From: Nitrospirales bacterium | GTDB taxonomy: Bacteria > Nitrospirota > Nitrospiria > Nitrospirales > UBA8639 | Assembly (NCBI GenBank): GCA_021603905.1 | Contig: BQIU01000001.1 | Coordinates: 1-64,000 of the forward strand | Length of the DNA: 64,000 bases | Direction of reading: 5' to 3' | Shown here: positions 34,780 through 44,500 of the stretch, one piece after another | Layout of the letters: each line of letters opens with the position of its first letter | How positions within the stretch are numbered: position 1 is the stretch's first letter | Made by a program: the position numbers and the translations under genes | Notes under the pieces: model-generated | What the model saw: only the letters and a program-made list of their open reading frames with translations | What the model was told of the DNA's origin: nothing | Database searches by the model: none

Positions 34780-35249
34780 GTGCTCATCAAGAAGGAACGT
34801 TCTGAACGTGCGCAGCTATTTAGTGGCATAGAACTATCAAGTCGACTAAACAACAGTGGGGCCATCAGCACTGATGTCTATACACCTGTTGATTTCTGGA
34901 GGTGGAGTGTAGAACTGGTTCATGCCCTGCGAGCATAAACGAATGGCAATAAAGTATGCTGAAACACCAACGGCCAAGCCGGACAGCTAATAGGGCATTG
35001 GATCAGCAGAATCGGATATTCTTAAGTAGCTCAGCACCAGAAGCGTGGAACAGTATTTCTCATCGTTTTTGCTGACCGGTTGACTATAACACTGAAGGCG
35101 ACAAGAGAATATGTTTCTCGTCGTTTTTAGACTCGCATCTGACATAGATCCATGATTTCAAGAATCATCAAGGCCTCTAAGTTCTCTCCTCCTTGGGGAT
35201 GCAATAACTGGGTAATAAAATTGGAGAAAGTTTTTGGAGCACAAATTCT
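34780..35249. other. Intergenic region without a recognisable gene
   Basis: No supported frame. There is a loose repetition of TTTCTCATCGTTTTTGCTGAC (35057 region) as TTTCTCGTCGTTTTTAGACTC (35113 region). The promoter for the gene at 35250 should be here. Confidence 0.45.
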
Positions 35250-35630
35250 ATGAGCAAACCACATGGAGCTAATATCTGGGCTATACCAGAAGGCTATATT
35301 CCTAGTTGGGGACATGGCCCTGAGCCTCAATTCACGAGTCATGAGACAGCATGCATTCTTAATACAGGAAACCAAGATGCCCAGGTCACTATTACGATTT
35401 ACTACTCTGATCGTGAACCAGGTGGACCCTATCACATCGTCGTGCCAGCACGACGCACGCAACATGTGCGGTTCAATGATCTCAAAGATCCCGAACCGAT
35501 TCCACTCGATACCGATTATGCCAGCCTTATCGCCTCCGATGTTCCGATCATCGTGCAACATACACGATTGGATTCCCGTCAAGCTGAAAATGCACTTCTC
35601 AGCACAATGGCATTTCCTGTGTCATCATGA
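35250..35630 (+). CDS. Sensory rhodopsin transducer (ASRT) family protein
   Basis: A 126-residue soluble protein matching the ASRT family (PF07100; Anabaena sensory rhodopsin transducer) along its whole length: IWAIPEGYIPSWGHGPEPQFTSHETACILNTG...VTITIYYSDREPGGPYHIVVPARRTQHVRFNDL...SDVPIIVQHTRLDSRQAENALLSTMAF. In Anabaena the protein binds sensory rhodopsin; stand-alone members are proposed to bind small ligands such as sugars. No rhodopsin gene is seen in this window. A start about 28 nt after GGAG-like sequence; the weak ribosome site is the only doubt about the start. Confidence 0.92.
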   Translation: MSKPHGANIWAIPEGYIPSWGHGPEPQFTSHETACILNTGNQDAQVTITIYYSDREPGGPYHIVVPARRTQHVRFNDLKDPEPIPLDTDYASLIASDVPIIVQHTRLDSRQAENALLSTMAFPVSS

Positions 35631-35897
35631 ACCACCCATACACCATTCTACTGGGTGGTAGGCTTACCCTCGTCACAATCTCAGACCCGCTTTTGTCGCT
35701 CATTAATTAATTGCATCCATGACAGTCGTGTGTACATGCAGATTAAATATTGATCATGATCCTTTATAGGATATCCAGTGCAGAGTTCAAAAAAAGGACA
35801 GAAAGCGCGATTGGCTCACGATCCACTCTTAAAAAAAGCAGATGAGTGGATAGCCAAGTCTGCACATATTTCCTGAAAATTAGAAAGGATAATAATC

Positions 35898-36056
35898 ATG
35901 GACGTCCTTCGTGTGCTCCTCTCAATTTTATTACCGCCTGTTGGAGTGTTTCTTCAGGTGGGTTTTGGAGCACAATTTTGGCTAAATATCCTGTTAACTT
36001 TACTAGGATATATTCCTGGAATTGTTCACGCCGTATGGATTATTGCAAAACGATAG
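35898..36056 (+). CDS. YqaE/Pmp3 family small membrane protein
   Basis: A 52-residue protein of the UPF0057/Pmp3 family: MDVLRVLLSILLPPVGVFLQVGFG, then two helices separated by AQFWLNILLTLLGYIPGIVHAVWII. The LLPPVGVFL and GYIPGIVHA segments are family signatures. Pmp3 homologues affect membrane potential and salt tolerance in yeast and plants; bacterial ones are stress-induced. GAAAGGA lies about 8 nt upstream. It precedes the EEP-domain gene by about 90 nt. Confidence 0.92.
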   Translation: MDVLRVLLSILLPPVGVFLQVGFGAQFWLNILLTLLGYIPGIVHAVWIIAKR

Positions 36057-36149
36057 TCTTTCGCACATTATCACTTGCACTGTTCTCTGGCGTAATGGCA
36101 TCGACGATGTTTTAGATTGCGATACGTATACCTCGATTCTTATTGAACC

Positions 36150-37223
36150 ATGGACCCTGATCTTATCCTTACAGTATGTGGACTTTTCATTATCATCGTT
36201 ACGGTTCTTCCGTTCTGTCGCGAAGGAATGTGGTGGGTGAGGATTTTGGACTTTCCTTGTGCCCAGTTTGCCTTTTTAGGTGTAATGATTTTAATCACAT
36301 GGCTTGTTCTATATCTACAGGAGCACTCGCTTTTTTACAGCACAGCCATGATTCCTTTTCTCGTGGGAAGCCTGCTGATCCAAGGATATCGAATTTATCC
36401 GTACACTATCTTCTCGCATAAAGAAAGTACTCCTTGCAGAGAAGACGATCCAGAACGGACCATCAGTATTCTCTCAGCAAATGTGTTGATGGACAATCGA
36501 AACTCTCACCAACTCATGCAATTTATTGAAATGTCAGACCCTGATCTTATTTTGCTCACAGAAGCGAATCATTGGTGGGAACAGGCCATGAAACCGCTAG
36601 AAACAAGATACGATTACACCATCAAACAGCCACTCGAGAATACCTACGGCATACTCTTGTACTCTCGTTTTTTATTGATAGACAGTGAAATAAAATTTTT
36701 GGTGGAAGATGATGTCCCTTCGATACACACCACTCTCAGAATATTTTCAGGAGAAACAGTGGATTTTTATGGATTACATCCTCGTCCTCCTCGCATCGGT
36801 CAAGATGTTCACGAGCGAGATGCTGAACTCCTCATCGTCGGTCGCAGAATAAAAGAACGGCAAAGACCAGCAATTGTCGCAGGCGATTTAAATGATGTAG
36901 CCTGGTCACACTCGACTCGACTGTTTCTAAGACAAAGTGGCTTAGTGGACCCTCGTATCGGCCGAGGGTTTTTTAATACCTTTCCGGCTCACTTCCCTTT
37001 TCTCAGATTTCCCATGGATCACATTTTCCACACGAAGCATATTGGATTCAAGCGACTTCAGATCCTTGAAGCATTTGGATCAGACCACTATCCTATCTTT
37101 GCTGTCTTGTCTTTTGAGGATCACTCAACTCCCCTTCCAAATACAGAAAAAAAGGTACGCAATGAAGCGAAAGAAAAGATTGAGGAAGGGCTTGAACACG
37201 CTCACAATAAATCGTTGACATAA
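36150..37223 (+). CDS. Membrane-anchored endonuclease/exonuclease/phosphatase family protein
   Basis: A 357-residue protein. Two or three helices fill residues 4-80, then an EEP (DNase I-like) domain follows. Metal and catalytic landmarks: Asn in LSANVL (111), Glu in LLTEANHW (138), His in YGLHPRP (210), GDLND (245-249), and SDHYP with His 313. This set is complete, so the enzyme should be active. N-terminally anchored EEP proteins are thought to cleave phosphodiesters or phospholipids outside the membrane. The tail is Lys/Glu-rich. Confidence 0.9.
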   Translation: MDPDLILTVCGLFIIIVTVLPFCREGMWWVRILDFPCAQFAFLGVMILITWLVLYLQEHSLFYSTAMIPFLVGSLLIQGYRIYPYTIFSHKESTPCREDDPERTISILSANVLMDNRNSHQLMQFIEMSDPDLILLTEANHWWEQAMKPLETRYDYTIKQPLENTYGILLYSRFLLIDSEIKFLVEDDVPSIHTTLRIFSGETVDFYGLHPRPPRIGQDVHERDAELLIVGRRIKERQRPAIVAGDLNDVAWSHSTRLFLRQSGLVDPRIGRGFFNTFPAHFPFLRFPMDHIFHTKHIGFKRLQILEAFGSDHYPIFAVLSFEDHSTPLPNTEKKVRNEAKEKIEEGLEHAHNKSLT

Positions 37224-37623
37224 TCAAAAAACATAATAGGCATATTACGTTCGAAAGAAATGACTGTTTTCTTTCTTAGTACGTATAAGTATTGGTGCCT
37301 TCCCAAAACTTTTCCAACTAGACATTTAGATTTTTACACGATGGGATTTGTAGTTTGAAGATATTGCTTGGGGTGGGGTTAAATTTTAAAACTTATGCAG
37401 TCAAGAAGATGATCCAAAGACGTTGCAATTATCAAAGACCATCGCATAAATACAAGTCATAACGGAACCCGGCGCGGACGAAGTCGATAGGCAGGATGAA
37501 AATAGACTAAGTCTCTCGATCATCCCACGAATTAACTCGTTTTAAGAGAAACTTCTGTTTGAAGCAGGTACATATAGACAGAGTTCGAATTCATTTCACA
37601 CGTAATGTAAATATATAGGAGGC
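37224..37623. other. Intergenic region without a recognisable gene
   Basis: No open frame with support and no strong hairpin. Promoter region of the coiled-coil protein at 37624, whose ATG is preceded by AGGAGG. Confidence 0.5.
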
Positions 37624-38352
37624 ATGTTCATGAAGGATTTCACTATTTCTCACAGAAGCATCATGATTGTGAGTATGTTGACTCTATCATTTTCCTTCTC
37701 TGGCTTAGCGCTTGGAGCATCACCTCACACAATCAACAATCATAGTTCATTTCTCATTCTTACAACGCTCACATCACAGGACAAGCTTCAACAATATAAA
37801 GAAGACGTTGAACAGCAACTGAAAAAAGCTCAGAATCTTTTGCAAGATATAGAGAGCAGGATTGATACAAGGTCCAAAGAAAATCAGGAAACACTAAAAA
37901 GAAAAATGATGAAACTCAATAAAGAGCTGGAACATGCTCAACGTGTATATAAGAACTTTGACTCGGTAGACCCAAAAGACTGGTTGAGAGATAAGACCGA
38001 AGTCGACGCGGTCATGGCCAACTTAGACATGGCGTATGATGAGATTCTTCCCACTCTTCACGATAAATCCCGTTATCTTCAAGAAGCCGTTCATCATGCG
38101 AAGCTTGCCGAAAGCTTTGCAGAAGAAGAAAGAAAGAATTTATTCCTAAAAAACTCAGAAAAAGCTAAAGACTATGCGTCTCTCGCCCAACAAGAAGGAA
38201 TTGACTCTGAACCACTAAGCGAGAGCATCTCTGAATTGAATGACGCGATCGCTCACATTAATCAAGACAAATTAGGCGCGGCCAAAACATTAATAAGAGG
38301 CGCATATCTCCATTTAAATTCAGCTTTTAAAGAGCAAAAGGATTCGCAATAA
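37624..38352 (+). CDS. Secreted coiled-coil protein
   Basis: A 242-residue exported protein: signal peptide to about residue 32, then nearly all helix. Residues 50-110 have heptad-like LQQYKEDVEQQLKKAQNLLQ..., and 125-240 form helical pairs with YLQEAVHHAKLAESFAEEE. This repeated short-helix layout is loosely like YfdX or other alpha-helical periplasmic stress proteins, but I do not see a firm family motif. The ATG follows AGGAGG by 3 nt, or Met 3 may be the actual start. Confidence 0.75.
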   Translation: MFMKDFTISHRSIMIVSMLTLSFSFSGLALGASPHTINNHSSFLILTTLTSQDKLQQYKEDVEQQLKKAQNLLQDIESRIDTRSKENQETLKRKMMKLNKELEHAQRVYKNFDSVDPKDWLRDKTEVDAVMANLDMAYDEILPTLHDKSRYLQEAVHHAKLAESFAEEERKNLFLKNSEKAKDYASLAQQEGIDSEPLSESISELNDAIAHINQDKLGAAKTLIRGAYLHLNSAFKEQKDSQ

Positions 38353-38811
38353 TTGATCTTGAGAGATAAAACAGATTGCTGTCCCGTCGTAAAAATCGAC
38401 GATATGTATCCTTTCAAGAGAGAAAGGGTAGATCTGTGATATTCAACTGGCACTGCCCACTCCTGCAAGCCCAAACACACAGCCGAGAACGCCGCATACG
38501 AATGCGGCGTGGATAGATGATCCAAAGCCATAGATTATTTGATGAAACCATGAACAGAAAAACTCTCGCTGACTTACGAATTGTCAAACAAAACTTGGAT
38601 TCGACAGAGGGACGAATAATTATTATGAGACCCCTCTCGCTTTTCTGATTCTTATGGCTTGCTGGTGGCTATCCATGGAGGTTTGCACTTCTACTTGATC
38701 CCCAACCCAAAGTGACTCATCTATGAGTGTATGTGATTTGGTCGTCAGTTCCTTTTTATCGCCCGTGCTCGTTTTGCTTACGTACACGCCATGCCATTTA
38801 TCAATGCGGCC
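38353..38811. other. Convergent intergenic region with a hairpin
   Basis: Between converging genes. The 9-bp hairpin at 38489-38510 is the main structure. An 89-residue minus-strand frame over the hairpin overlaps the end of the upstream gene and has no family pattern. Confidence 0.5.
38489..38510. terminator. Hairpin, possible factor-independent stop
   Basis: ACGCCGCAT (38489-38497) pairs perfectly with ATGCGGCGT (38502-38510), loop ACGA. There is no T-run on either side, so terminator function is uncertain. Confidence 0.4.
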
Positions 38812-39273
38812 TTAATTCCCATGTATGGTCACATTTTCTGCTGAGCTTTTATCACCCATCTCAATGCTCAACACCTTTCGAATGGCGATTGGAATACGAT
38901 CTTCAGAAAAACGAACTTCAACTCTGTCTCCTACAATCAGAGCTTCGTCTACAAGAATTGATGGGGTGGCCTCGATAGAGTAAATCTCCTCTTCATCCGA
39001 GTCATTGTCTTTAATGATGTATGTCTTGTCATTTATGGAAACGACTTCGCCTTGGAGAACAGGACCACCCGGGTCGACAATGGCAATCTCTGGTTCAGTC
39101 GGGCTCGTTGAAATGATGTTTGGCGTAGACGATGGAGATGTCGTGGTCGGAGTTAATATGATTTCATTAAGAGGTTCTTTTTCCTCTTGACATGATACAA
39201 ACCCGAGAACGATTAAAAGTACGAGCGAAAATAGTCCACAATAAGTCCGAACGTTGTTAAGGTTGCTGTTCAT
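38812..39273 (-). CDS. Secreted lipoprotein with OB-like domain
   Basis: About 153 residues with a lipoprotein-like signal (ending GFVSC near residue 28), a Thr/Ser/Pro-rich linker (about 38-65), then a beta domain GEVVSINDKTYIIKDNDSDEEEIYSIEATPSIL...VGDRVEVRF. The domain resembles that of the secreted protein at 3341 (GTVLEIEGNLYIIKTEDG...IGDAIEARV). ATG 39273 is used because AAGGA lies about 10 nt upstream; a longer start would put 30 odd residues before the signal. Function unknown. Confidence 0.75.
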   Translation of the reverse strand: MNSNLNNVRTYCGLFSLVLLIVLGFVSCQEEKEPLNEIILTPTTTSPSSTPNIISTSPTEPEIAIVDPGGPVLQGEVVSINDKTYIIKDNDSDEEEIYSIEATPSILVDEALIVGDRVEVRFSEDRIPIAIRKVLSIEMGDKSSAENVTIHGN

Positions 39274-39488
39274 GGTACACGTCCTTAGTATCTTTGCCCA
39301 TGAGTCTCGGCCGTAGTCGACGGGTTGCATCAAAAGTCGGATGGCACCCAATGGCTTCCACACCGGCCATTATCTATATCGATAGAAAAACCATTAATTG
39401 ATATCCTCTCTCCCCTATACACTATCCTTTTTGCGACACCGACTTCATAAGCAATTAACGGTATCATAATCGTCCAATTAATAGCTGG

Positions 39489-40115
39489 TCACGAGAGCTC
39501 ATGATCAACCCACAATCTACTTTTGACTCGTTTCGCGCCAGCCTCATAGGCATTTTCTACAGCGTCGGCAATTTCCCCTGTATTTTCGACACCACCATAA
39601 AGCGTGGCTACTCCCTCTCGTACATGCACTGTAATATAGGCTGAATTGACAAACGGACTGAGTGAGAGTTCTCGCTCGATCTCACGTGCTAATTCTCTGT
39701 CACTCAGTTCAGCCCATGGACGATCGCTGACTTCTCTCCGATGCAACTTATTCTGAACTCTCCATGCCCCTGCATCATAAGCAATTTCCACTGCATCGAT
39801 CATCTCACTACGATCATCTACGTCACCGGAAAGCGTCGCAATTCCATTTTTGACCGAAACATAAATGTCATCTCTATTGACAAATGGACTTATCCCCAAA
39901 TCTGTGATGATGAGGGCCCGTAGCTTAGAATCAGTGAGAACTTCATCCTCAGGCTCATAATCATTGTCCTCCGGAAACAAGGGATCATAATACGGACTCA
40001 CATACGGTTTGGCACCATAGTAATCTTGGCTTTGAGCAAGTCCTGGTGCGCCCACCATCATTATAAACACTCCGAGAAGTGTGGCTGTTGAGATACCTGA
40101 GTGTAGTCTCTTCAT
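39489..40115 (-). CDS. Dual-BON-domain exported protein (copy 1)
   Basis: A 208-residue protein with signal peptide (to about residue 28), an acidic/Tyr-rich spacer and two BON domains: LRALIITDLGISPFVNRDDIYVSVKNGIATLSGDVDD... and LAREIERELSLSPFVNSAYITVHVREGVATLYGGVEN.... This is the layout of OsmY and DolP, periplasmic proteins of osmotic stress and outer-membrane integrity. GGAGG lies 7 nt before ATG 40115. The plus-strand relative at 60957-61712 shares the spacing and the motif AVExAYxAGAxRVxxxL. Confidence 0.9.
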   Translation of the reverse strand: MKRLHSGISTATLLGVFIMMVGAPGLAQSQDYYGAKPYVSPYYDPLFPEDNDYEPEDEVLTDSKLRALIITDLGISPFVNRDDIYVSVKNGIATLSGDVDDRSEMIDAVEIAYDAGAWRVQNKLHRREVSDRPWAELSDRELAREIERELSLSPFVNSAYITVHVREGVATLYGGVENTGEIADAVENAYEAGAKRVKSRLWVDHELS

Positions 40116-40465
40116 TATTAACCTCCGTTTAAAGAGGAAGAAAAATGTGTCCATTTTAAATACCTACTTTACTATATTTTCTTTAGCTCTCGTGGAGAAG
40201 TATACAAATCACTGAATTCTTCAACATAAGTGTCTAGGTCACAACACTCATCCACAATAACGACGCCTAAATAGTCTACGGTAAATCCTTGCACAACTCT
40301 TCATGTAAAGGTGAAAAACTGTTTACTACATAATTCTTCGAACACCCTTAGCCAAATAATTCTCTTGGACCAACTTTCTAGTCTATTGATTCACCAAGTA
40401 TTGACGTTAAGCTTGAGAACGTTGAAACCAGCAAGCTAGAAGAAGGTTTGGATCTATTCGATGAA
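40116..40465. other. Intergenic region without a recognisable gene
   Basis: No convincing frame and no hairpin of note. It should carry the BON gene promoter (minus strand) and the 3' end of the AsmA transcript. Confidence 0.5.
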
Positions 40466-43400
40466 TCACTTCACTGTTTCAAATTCTCGTTTCCGTTCAT
40501 CCATGTCCCTCTTTCGCGCCTTTCTCAGGTCTTCGATCATGCCGTCACAACGCGCGTTATTGTCCGCAGTTCCAAATTCAGGAGACGGAATGCTTGGATC
40601 AACACTGAAATTTGGATTTTTAAACGTGCCGGCAACGTGTAAGGGCCCTCGTGAGCTTAAGAAAGTAAAGTCTTTTGGAAAAGGCTCGACGGTCAAATCC
40701 ATCTTTTCTTGACGAAGATCAATTTTCCCATGACCTTTGAATTTCGTATCCGACGTATCGAACAGGAACGGTTGGATGGTGACGATACCGCTGCGAGTCT
40801 GAAGGTCTGTGTAGGCACAATCAATCGGCACCCCCGTATCTGTACCGAGAAATACCGTCGCTGACTCGGTAAAATCCAATCCTGCTAACTCAATCAAGAG
40901 GGCATCCATTTTTCCTCCTGTCATCGTGAGGTACAGACCTCCATCTGCTGAGGCAAACCAATCTGCTAACGATGTCCCGCGCATCCACAGAGTCCCCTTC
41001 CCTCCAATGTTCCCAAATGCATCATCGGTCATTTCAGAAGCAGTGAATAGCTTACTCAAGTTCACTTGATCAAAGTCCGTTTTCAATTTAGCCTTTACAG
41101 GTATTTGGCGCGCATTGACTTCAAGCTCCATCGCTGCAGTGCCCTTCGCTACGCCAAAATCTAATCGATTCATCTGCATGTGGCCATTTTGAAGTGTCAT
41201 GGTGAGCACAAAATCGTCTAGCGGAAGGTCTGGCGCCTGAACATTTTTGGCACGATAGTCGACATCCGCGTCCACCTTTTGGAGTTGAGTAAAATCAATG
41301 GGTTTGGCAGGCAACAGCCTTTCTCGATCATCGAATTTTTCTGCTTGTGCCTTTTGCTTCTCAGAAGCGGTCTCCTCTGGATCAGGTGGAGCACCGGTTA
41401 AACCGGCTAAGTCATCTAAATCAAGCTTACGGGAATGCAAACGTGTAAAGATCATCGGCCGCTCGCCACCCGTGGTCACACGCAGTTTGCCGGCTACGTC
41501 GCTATCCCCTATGGTCCCGTCGAGATTAGTAAAGATAAAAACTTGCGTTCCATTCTTAAGCTGTTTTCTTTCCAAATTGGCATGTAAGTCATAGGGAGGT
41601 AAGTGAGGCAGAGGAATTTTGATCGATTTTCCAAAACGAAACAAATCTGGACCCGCCAAGCGTAGAGAGGTGGACAAACTCTCAAGCGGAAATAACCGAT
41701 CAACATGGCTTTCGATATCAAGTGTAGTTTTTTTTATTTGGAAGGATGCATTCACTGGTAATGAACGATAATCCTGAATAGCTTGACGAATCGTGCCGCC
41801 TTTAAGGGAGACATCCACTGGTATTCCCTGATACTCCACTTTTCCTTCAATACGAATATCTGATTTGAAACTATCCGCCTTCAGGCGTAAGTCTGTCTTA
41901 GCCTGTAGATCAGGATCGTCATACTGCAGACGGACTTCCTCTATTTCCAATCGGTCAAGCAGAGCATCAGTGTTTGAAATGTTCTTGATGTTTTTGTGCC
42001 TGACATCCGGAAGCTTCAACCCTATTCGTCCATCAACGACTCCCAGCGCAGAGGGTTCCTTACCAAAAGCCGTTAGAGCTTCACCGAGATCCACGCCCTG
42101 AATTTCAGTACGCAGGGTTCCTGTTGGAGCAGAGGTGTTAACATTCAGATTCACTCGTGTCTTGATCGTTCCTCCTCCAAGTGCAATGGATAGCGGAACG
42201 ACGCGAAGTCGGCCCTGGTCTATCGTGGCCTTAGCTGAAACATCGTTCAGGGTTGCTCCAGGTAATACAAGACGTTGCACATCAAGACTCAATTGACCAG
42301 TCATATGTGTCAACCAAGGTGGGGTGGTTGTTTCGATCGACATATGTTTAGAAGAATCGGACTTCGCAGAGGAACCGTCAGATGTTGTTGATTTAGACGA
42401 TTGGCCCTTAGTAGACGTCTGTGGTATCCACGCGGCCACATCCAGTAAGTTGGACTTCAGCGTCGCCTTCAGGCGTAGTTCGTCAGCCGTATTGATTATT
42501 CCCACCATATTCAAATTGCTTTGCCCAACCTGACTGACAAACTTATCGAGTTTCCAGTGATCATGTTGCTTGCTGAGTGAGCCACGTATCGCCAGTTTGC
42601 CTAACGTCGGCACCTCGATCCCAAATAGAGCTGCAATGGATGTGGGCGTATCACTGCTCACCTGAAAACGCATATCCATTTCTGTCACTGGCCAGGTGGG
42701 AACGACTGACGCTGTCACGAAAGCCACGGCGTCAGCCAGTTTGAGGTCAAACGCCAGACGTTCGAGGGATTTGTCAGCATTCATGTTCATTAACGATGTC
42801 AGCTCTGGAATCGTTAAGGAAAACGCTATCTGTTCATCTTTATACTCCCCATCGGCGTTAATAACTATGGCCTTATCAGCCACTTCTTCCTTGAGACGTG
42901 CATTGACTTTGGTGTTCGAGGAAGAATCCATAAACGTCACATGAAACTCCTCGACGGCAACCGAGTCTAGTTCTATGCGAGCAACTGAATTTTCCTCATC
43001 ATCGATGGAAGCTTGGTTTTTATTGACTGGGACACGTTTTGTTGCAACATTCATTGCCAATGCTATGCTTAGATTCCCAGGAAACATCGGGAATGTGGGT
43101 GCAGGCAAAGCGTCTTTCATCTCAGAGTCTTTCGCCGTCCCAATAGTCGGAGCTGTCTCAATTTTGAGCTGTATGCGCCCACCCGTTAAGTCAGAATTAG
43201 CAGATATGTATCCTTCGACTTTGCCATGGTTCTCGTCTATCGTACCGGATAAGGTCTCAACTGTTAACGCATGATTCTCGAGGCTCATTACGACTTCGGC
43301 GTCCATTATAGGTGTTTCCTGGGTTTTCAGCAGATCAGCTCTATACTTGAATTTTGTTTGCATAGATGCATTCGCGAGAAACGCCAAAAGGTTCGCCACC

Positions 43401-44500
43401 TGCTTGCTCACTGGCTCGGAATCTTCTTGGTCAGGCATAAATCCTTGAAGCTGTGCGATGTCTACGTGTTCAGAAGAAAAGTTTCCTTCCACACGTAGTG
43501 GATCAGCATCCGATATGACTCTCAGCGTCCCAGTGAGGTCGCTGTCCACCACCGTTGCGTTCAGTTCATCAATTGACCAAACACCATCTTCTAGCCCGAC
43601 ATGCCCGGCAACCTGATACATCGGTAGTGCGGGCAATTGCATGTCCAATGCGTCATTCCAACGTGAGAGGTTTTCACCGTCCAAGTGAAAGTGCAAATTG
43701 GCCGTCTCTGGCGAAATTGGAGCATCAACCGTTCCTTCCATGAGCAAAGATGTCTCACCGGAGCTGAGCTGTAGTTTCAACGGATAGTTATTCGTATTGT
43801 TTTTTGTCACCACCGGAGCCGGACCTGCAGACAGGCTCATCTCCAGCGGTTGTCCCAAGAGTTGTCCTCCGCCATTGGCAATCATTCGTCCTTGCTCAGG
43901 AGAGAGATTTTGATTGAGAGATTTAAATGAGAGTTTTAGCGACGTCTCCTCTCTTGTGTCGACATAGGTGAGAAGCCCATTATCCACCAATAGTGACTCA
44001 ATACGCGGCACATTTGTCACACCATCCTCATCTTCGTCTTGACCTGCAGAGTCTTGATTATTCTGTGGAGGTGGGGGTTGTTCCTCCAATTGCCAATTGG
44101 CTCTATCTTGCGCCGACATTTCCAAGTGAACCACGGGTTTGATCAACTGCACATCGGCGAGAACCAAATCACCACCGAGTAGTTCAAACACATCAATGCC
44201 TATGGTCAAGACATCCACAGAAGCCAGAAAGGGGGTTGAGGCCCAAGATGGATTGGCTACCAATGCCTGTTCCACGCGTATGCGGGTGATGGCTCCTGGG
44301 TCAAGCGTTATGGAATCGATTGTTACGTTCTGACCAATGATTTCTGATAATTTGACTTCGGCAAAATTCTGAAACCATTGAGAATTCAGTATGAGTGTCA
44401 CTGTGGCTCCACAAAGGGCTACCACAAGAACCAGCCCAGTAAGCAAACCGATAATTATTCTCATAGGAGAGGTTCGAGTTTTTTCATTATCATGGTTCAT
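40466..44500 (-). CDS. Large AsmA family protein (copy 1)
   Basis: A very long protein, about 1344 residues from ATG 44500. One N-terminal membrane anchor (MRIIIGLLTGLVLVVALCGATVTLIL) is followed by a periplasmic body of repeating beta segments. The N-terminal block LSEIIGQNVTIDSITLDPGAITRIRV...NPSWASTPFLASVDVLTIGID is the AsmA family start, and the C-terminal block AFGNIGGKGTLWMRGTSLADWFASADGGLYLTMTGGKMDALLIELAGLD is the AsmA C-terminus. AsmA-like proteins form hydrophobic grooves that carry phospholipid between membranes. A paralogue with a large central deletion is at 62142-64000. Confidence 0.93.
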   Translation of the reverse strand: MNHDNEKTRTSPMRIIIGLLTGLVLVVALCGATVTLILNSQWFQNFAEVKLSEIIGQNVTIDSITLDPGAITRIRVEQALVANPSWASTPFLASVDVLTIGIDVFELLGGDLVLADVQLIKPVVHLEMSAQDRANWQLEEQPPPPQNNQDSAGQDEDEDGVTNVPRIESLLVDNGLLTYVDTREETSLKLSFKSLNQNLSPEQGRMIANGGGQLLGQPLEMSLSAGPAPVVTKNNTNNYPLKLQLSSGETSLLMEGTVDAPISPETANLHFHLDGENLSRWNDALDMQLPALPMYQVAGHVGLEDGVWSIDELNATVVDSDLTGTLRVISDADPLRVEGNFSSEHVDIAQLQGFMPDQEDSEPVSKQVANLLAFLANASMQTKFKYRADLLKTQETPIMDAEVVMSLENHALTVETLSGTIDENHGKVEGYISANSDLTGGRIQLKIETAPTIGTAKDSEMKDALPAPTFPMFPGNLSIALAMNVATKRVPVNKNQASIDDEENSVARIELDSVAVEEFHVTFMDSSSNTKVNARLKEEVADKAIVINADGEYKDEQIAFSLTIPELTSLMNMNADKSLERLAFDLKLADAVAFVTASVVPTWPVTEMDMRFQVSSDTPTSIAALFGIEVPTLGKLAIRGSLSKQHDHWKLDKFVSQVGQSNLNMVGIINTADELRLKATLKSNLLDVAAWIPQTSTKGQSSKSTTSDGSSAKSDSSKHMSIETTTPPWLTHMTGQLSLDVQRLVLPGATLNDVSAKATIDQGRLRVVPLSIALGGGTIKTRVNLNVNTSAPTGTLRTEIQGVDLGEALTAFGKEPSALGVVDGRIGLKLPDVRHKNIKNISNTDALLDRLEIEEVRLQYDDPDLQAKTDLRLKADSFKSDIRIEGKVEYQGIPVDVSLKGGTIRQAIQDYRSLPVNASFQIKKTTLDIESHVDRLFPLESLSTSLRLAGPDLFRFGKSIKIPLPHLPPYDLHANLERKQLKNGTQVFIFTNLDGTIGDSDVAGKLRVTTGGERPMIFTRLHSRKLDLDDLAGLTGAPPDPEETASEKQKAQAEKFDDRERLLPAKPIDFTQLQKVDADVDYRAKNVQAPDLPLDDFVLTMTLQNGHMQMNRLDFGVAKGTAAMELEVNARQIPVKAKLKTDFDQVNLSKLFTASEMTDDAFGNIGGKGTLWMRGTSLADWFASADGGLYLTMTGGKMDALLIELAGLDFTESATVFLGTDTGVPIDCAYTDLQTRSGIVTIQPFLFDTSDTKFKGHGKIDLRQEKMDLTVEPFPKDFTFLSSRGPLHVAGTFKNPNFSVDPSIPSPEFGTADNNARCDGMIEDLRKARKRDMDERKREFETVK

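Noticed and set aside
38262-38531. 89-residue minus-strand frame across the hairpin; also a hydrophobic frame (HAAFVCGVLGCVFGLAG) nearby
   Set aside because: The first overlaps the end of a better gene; the second has no start codon in a sensible place.
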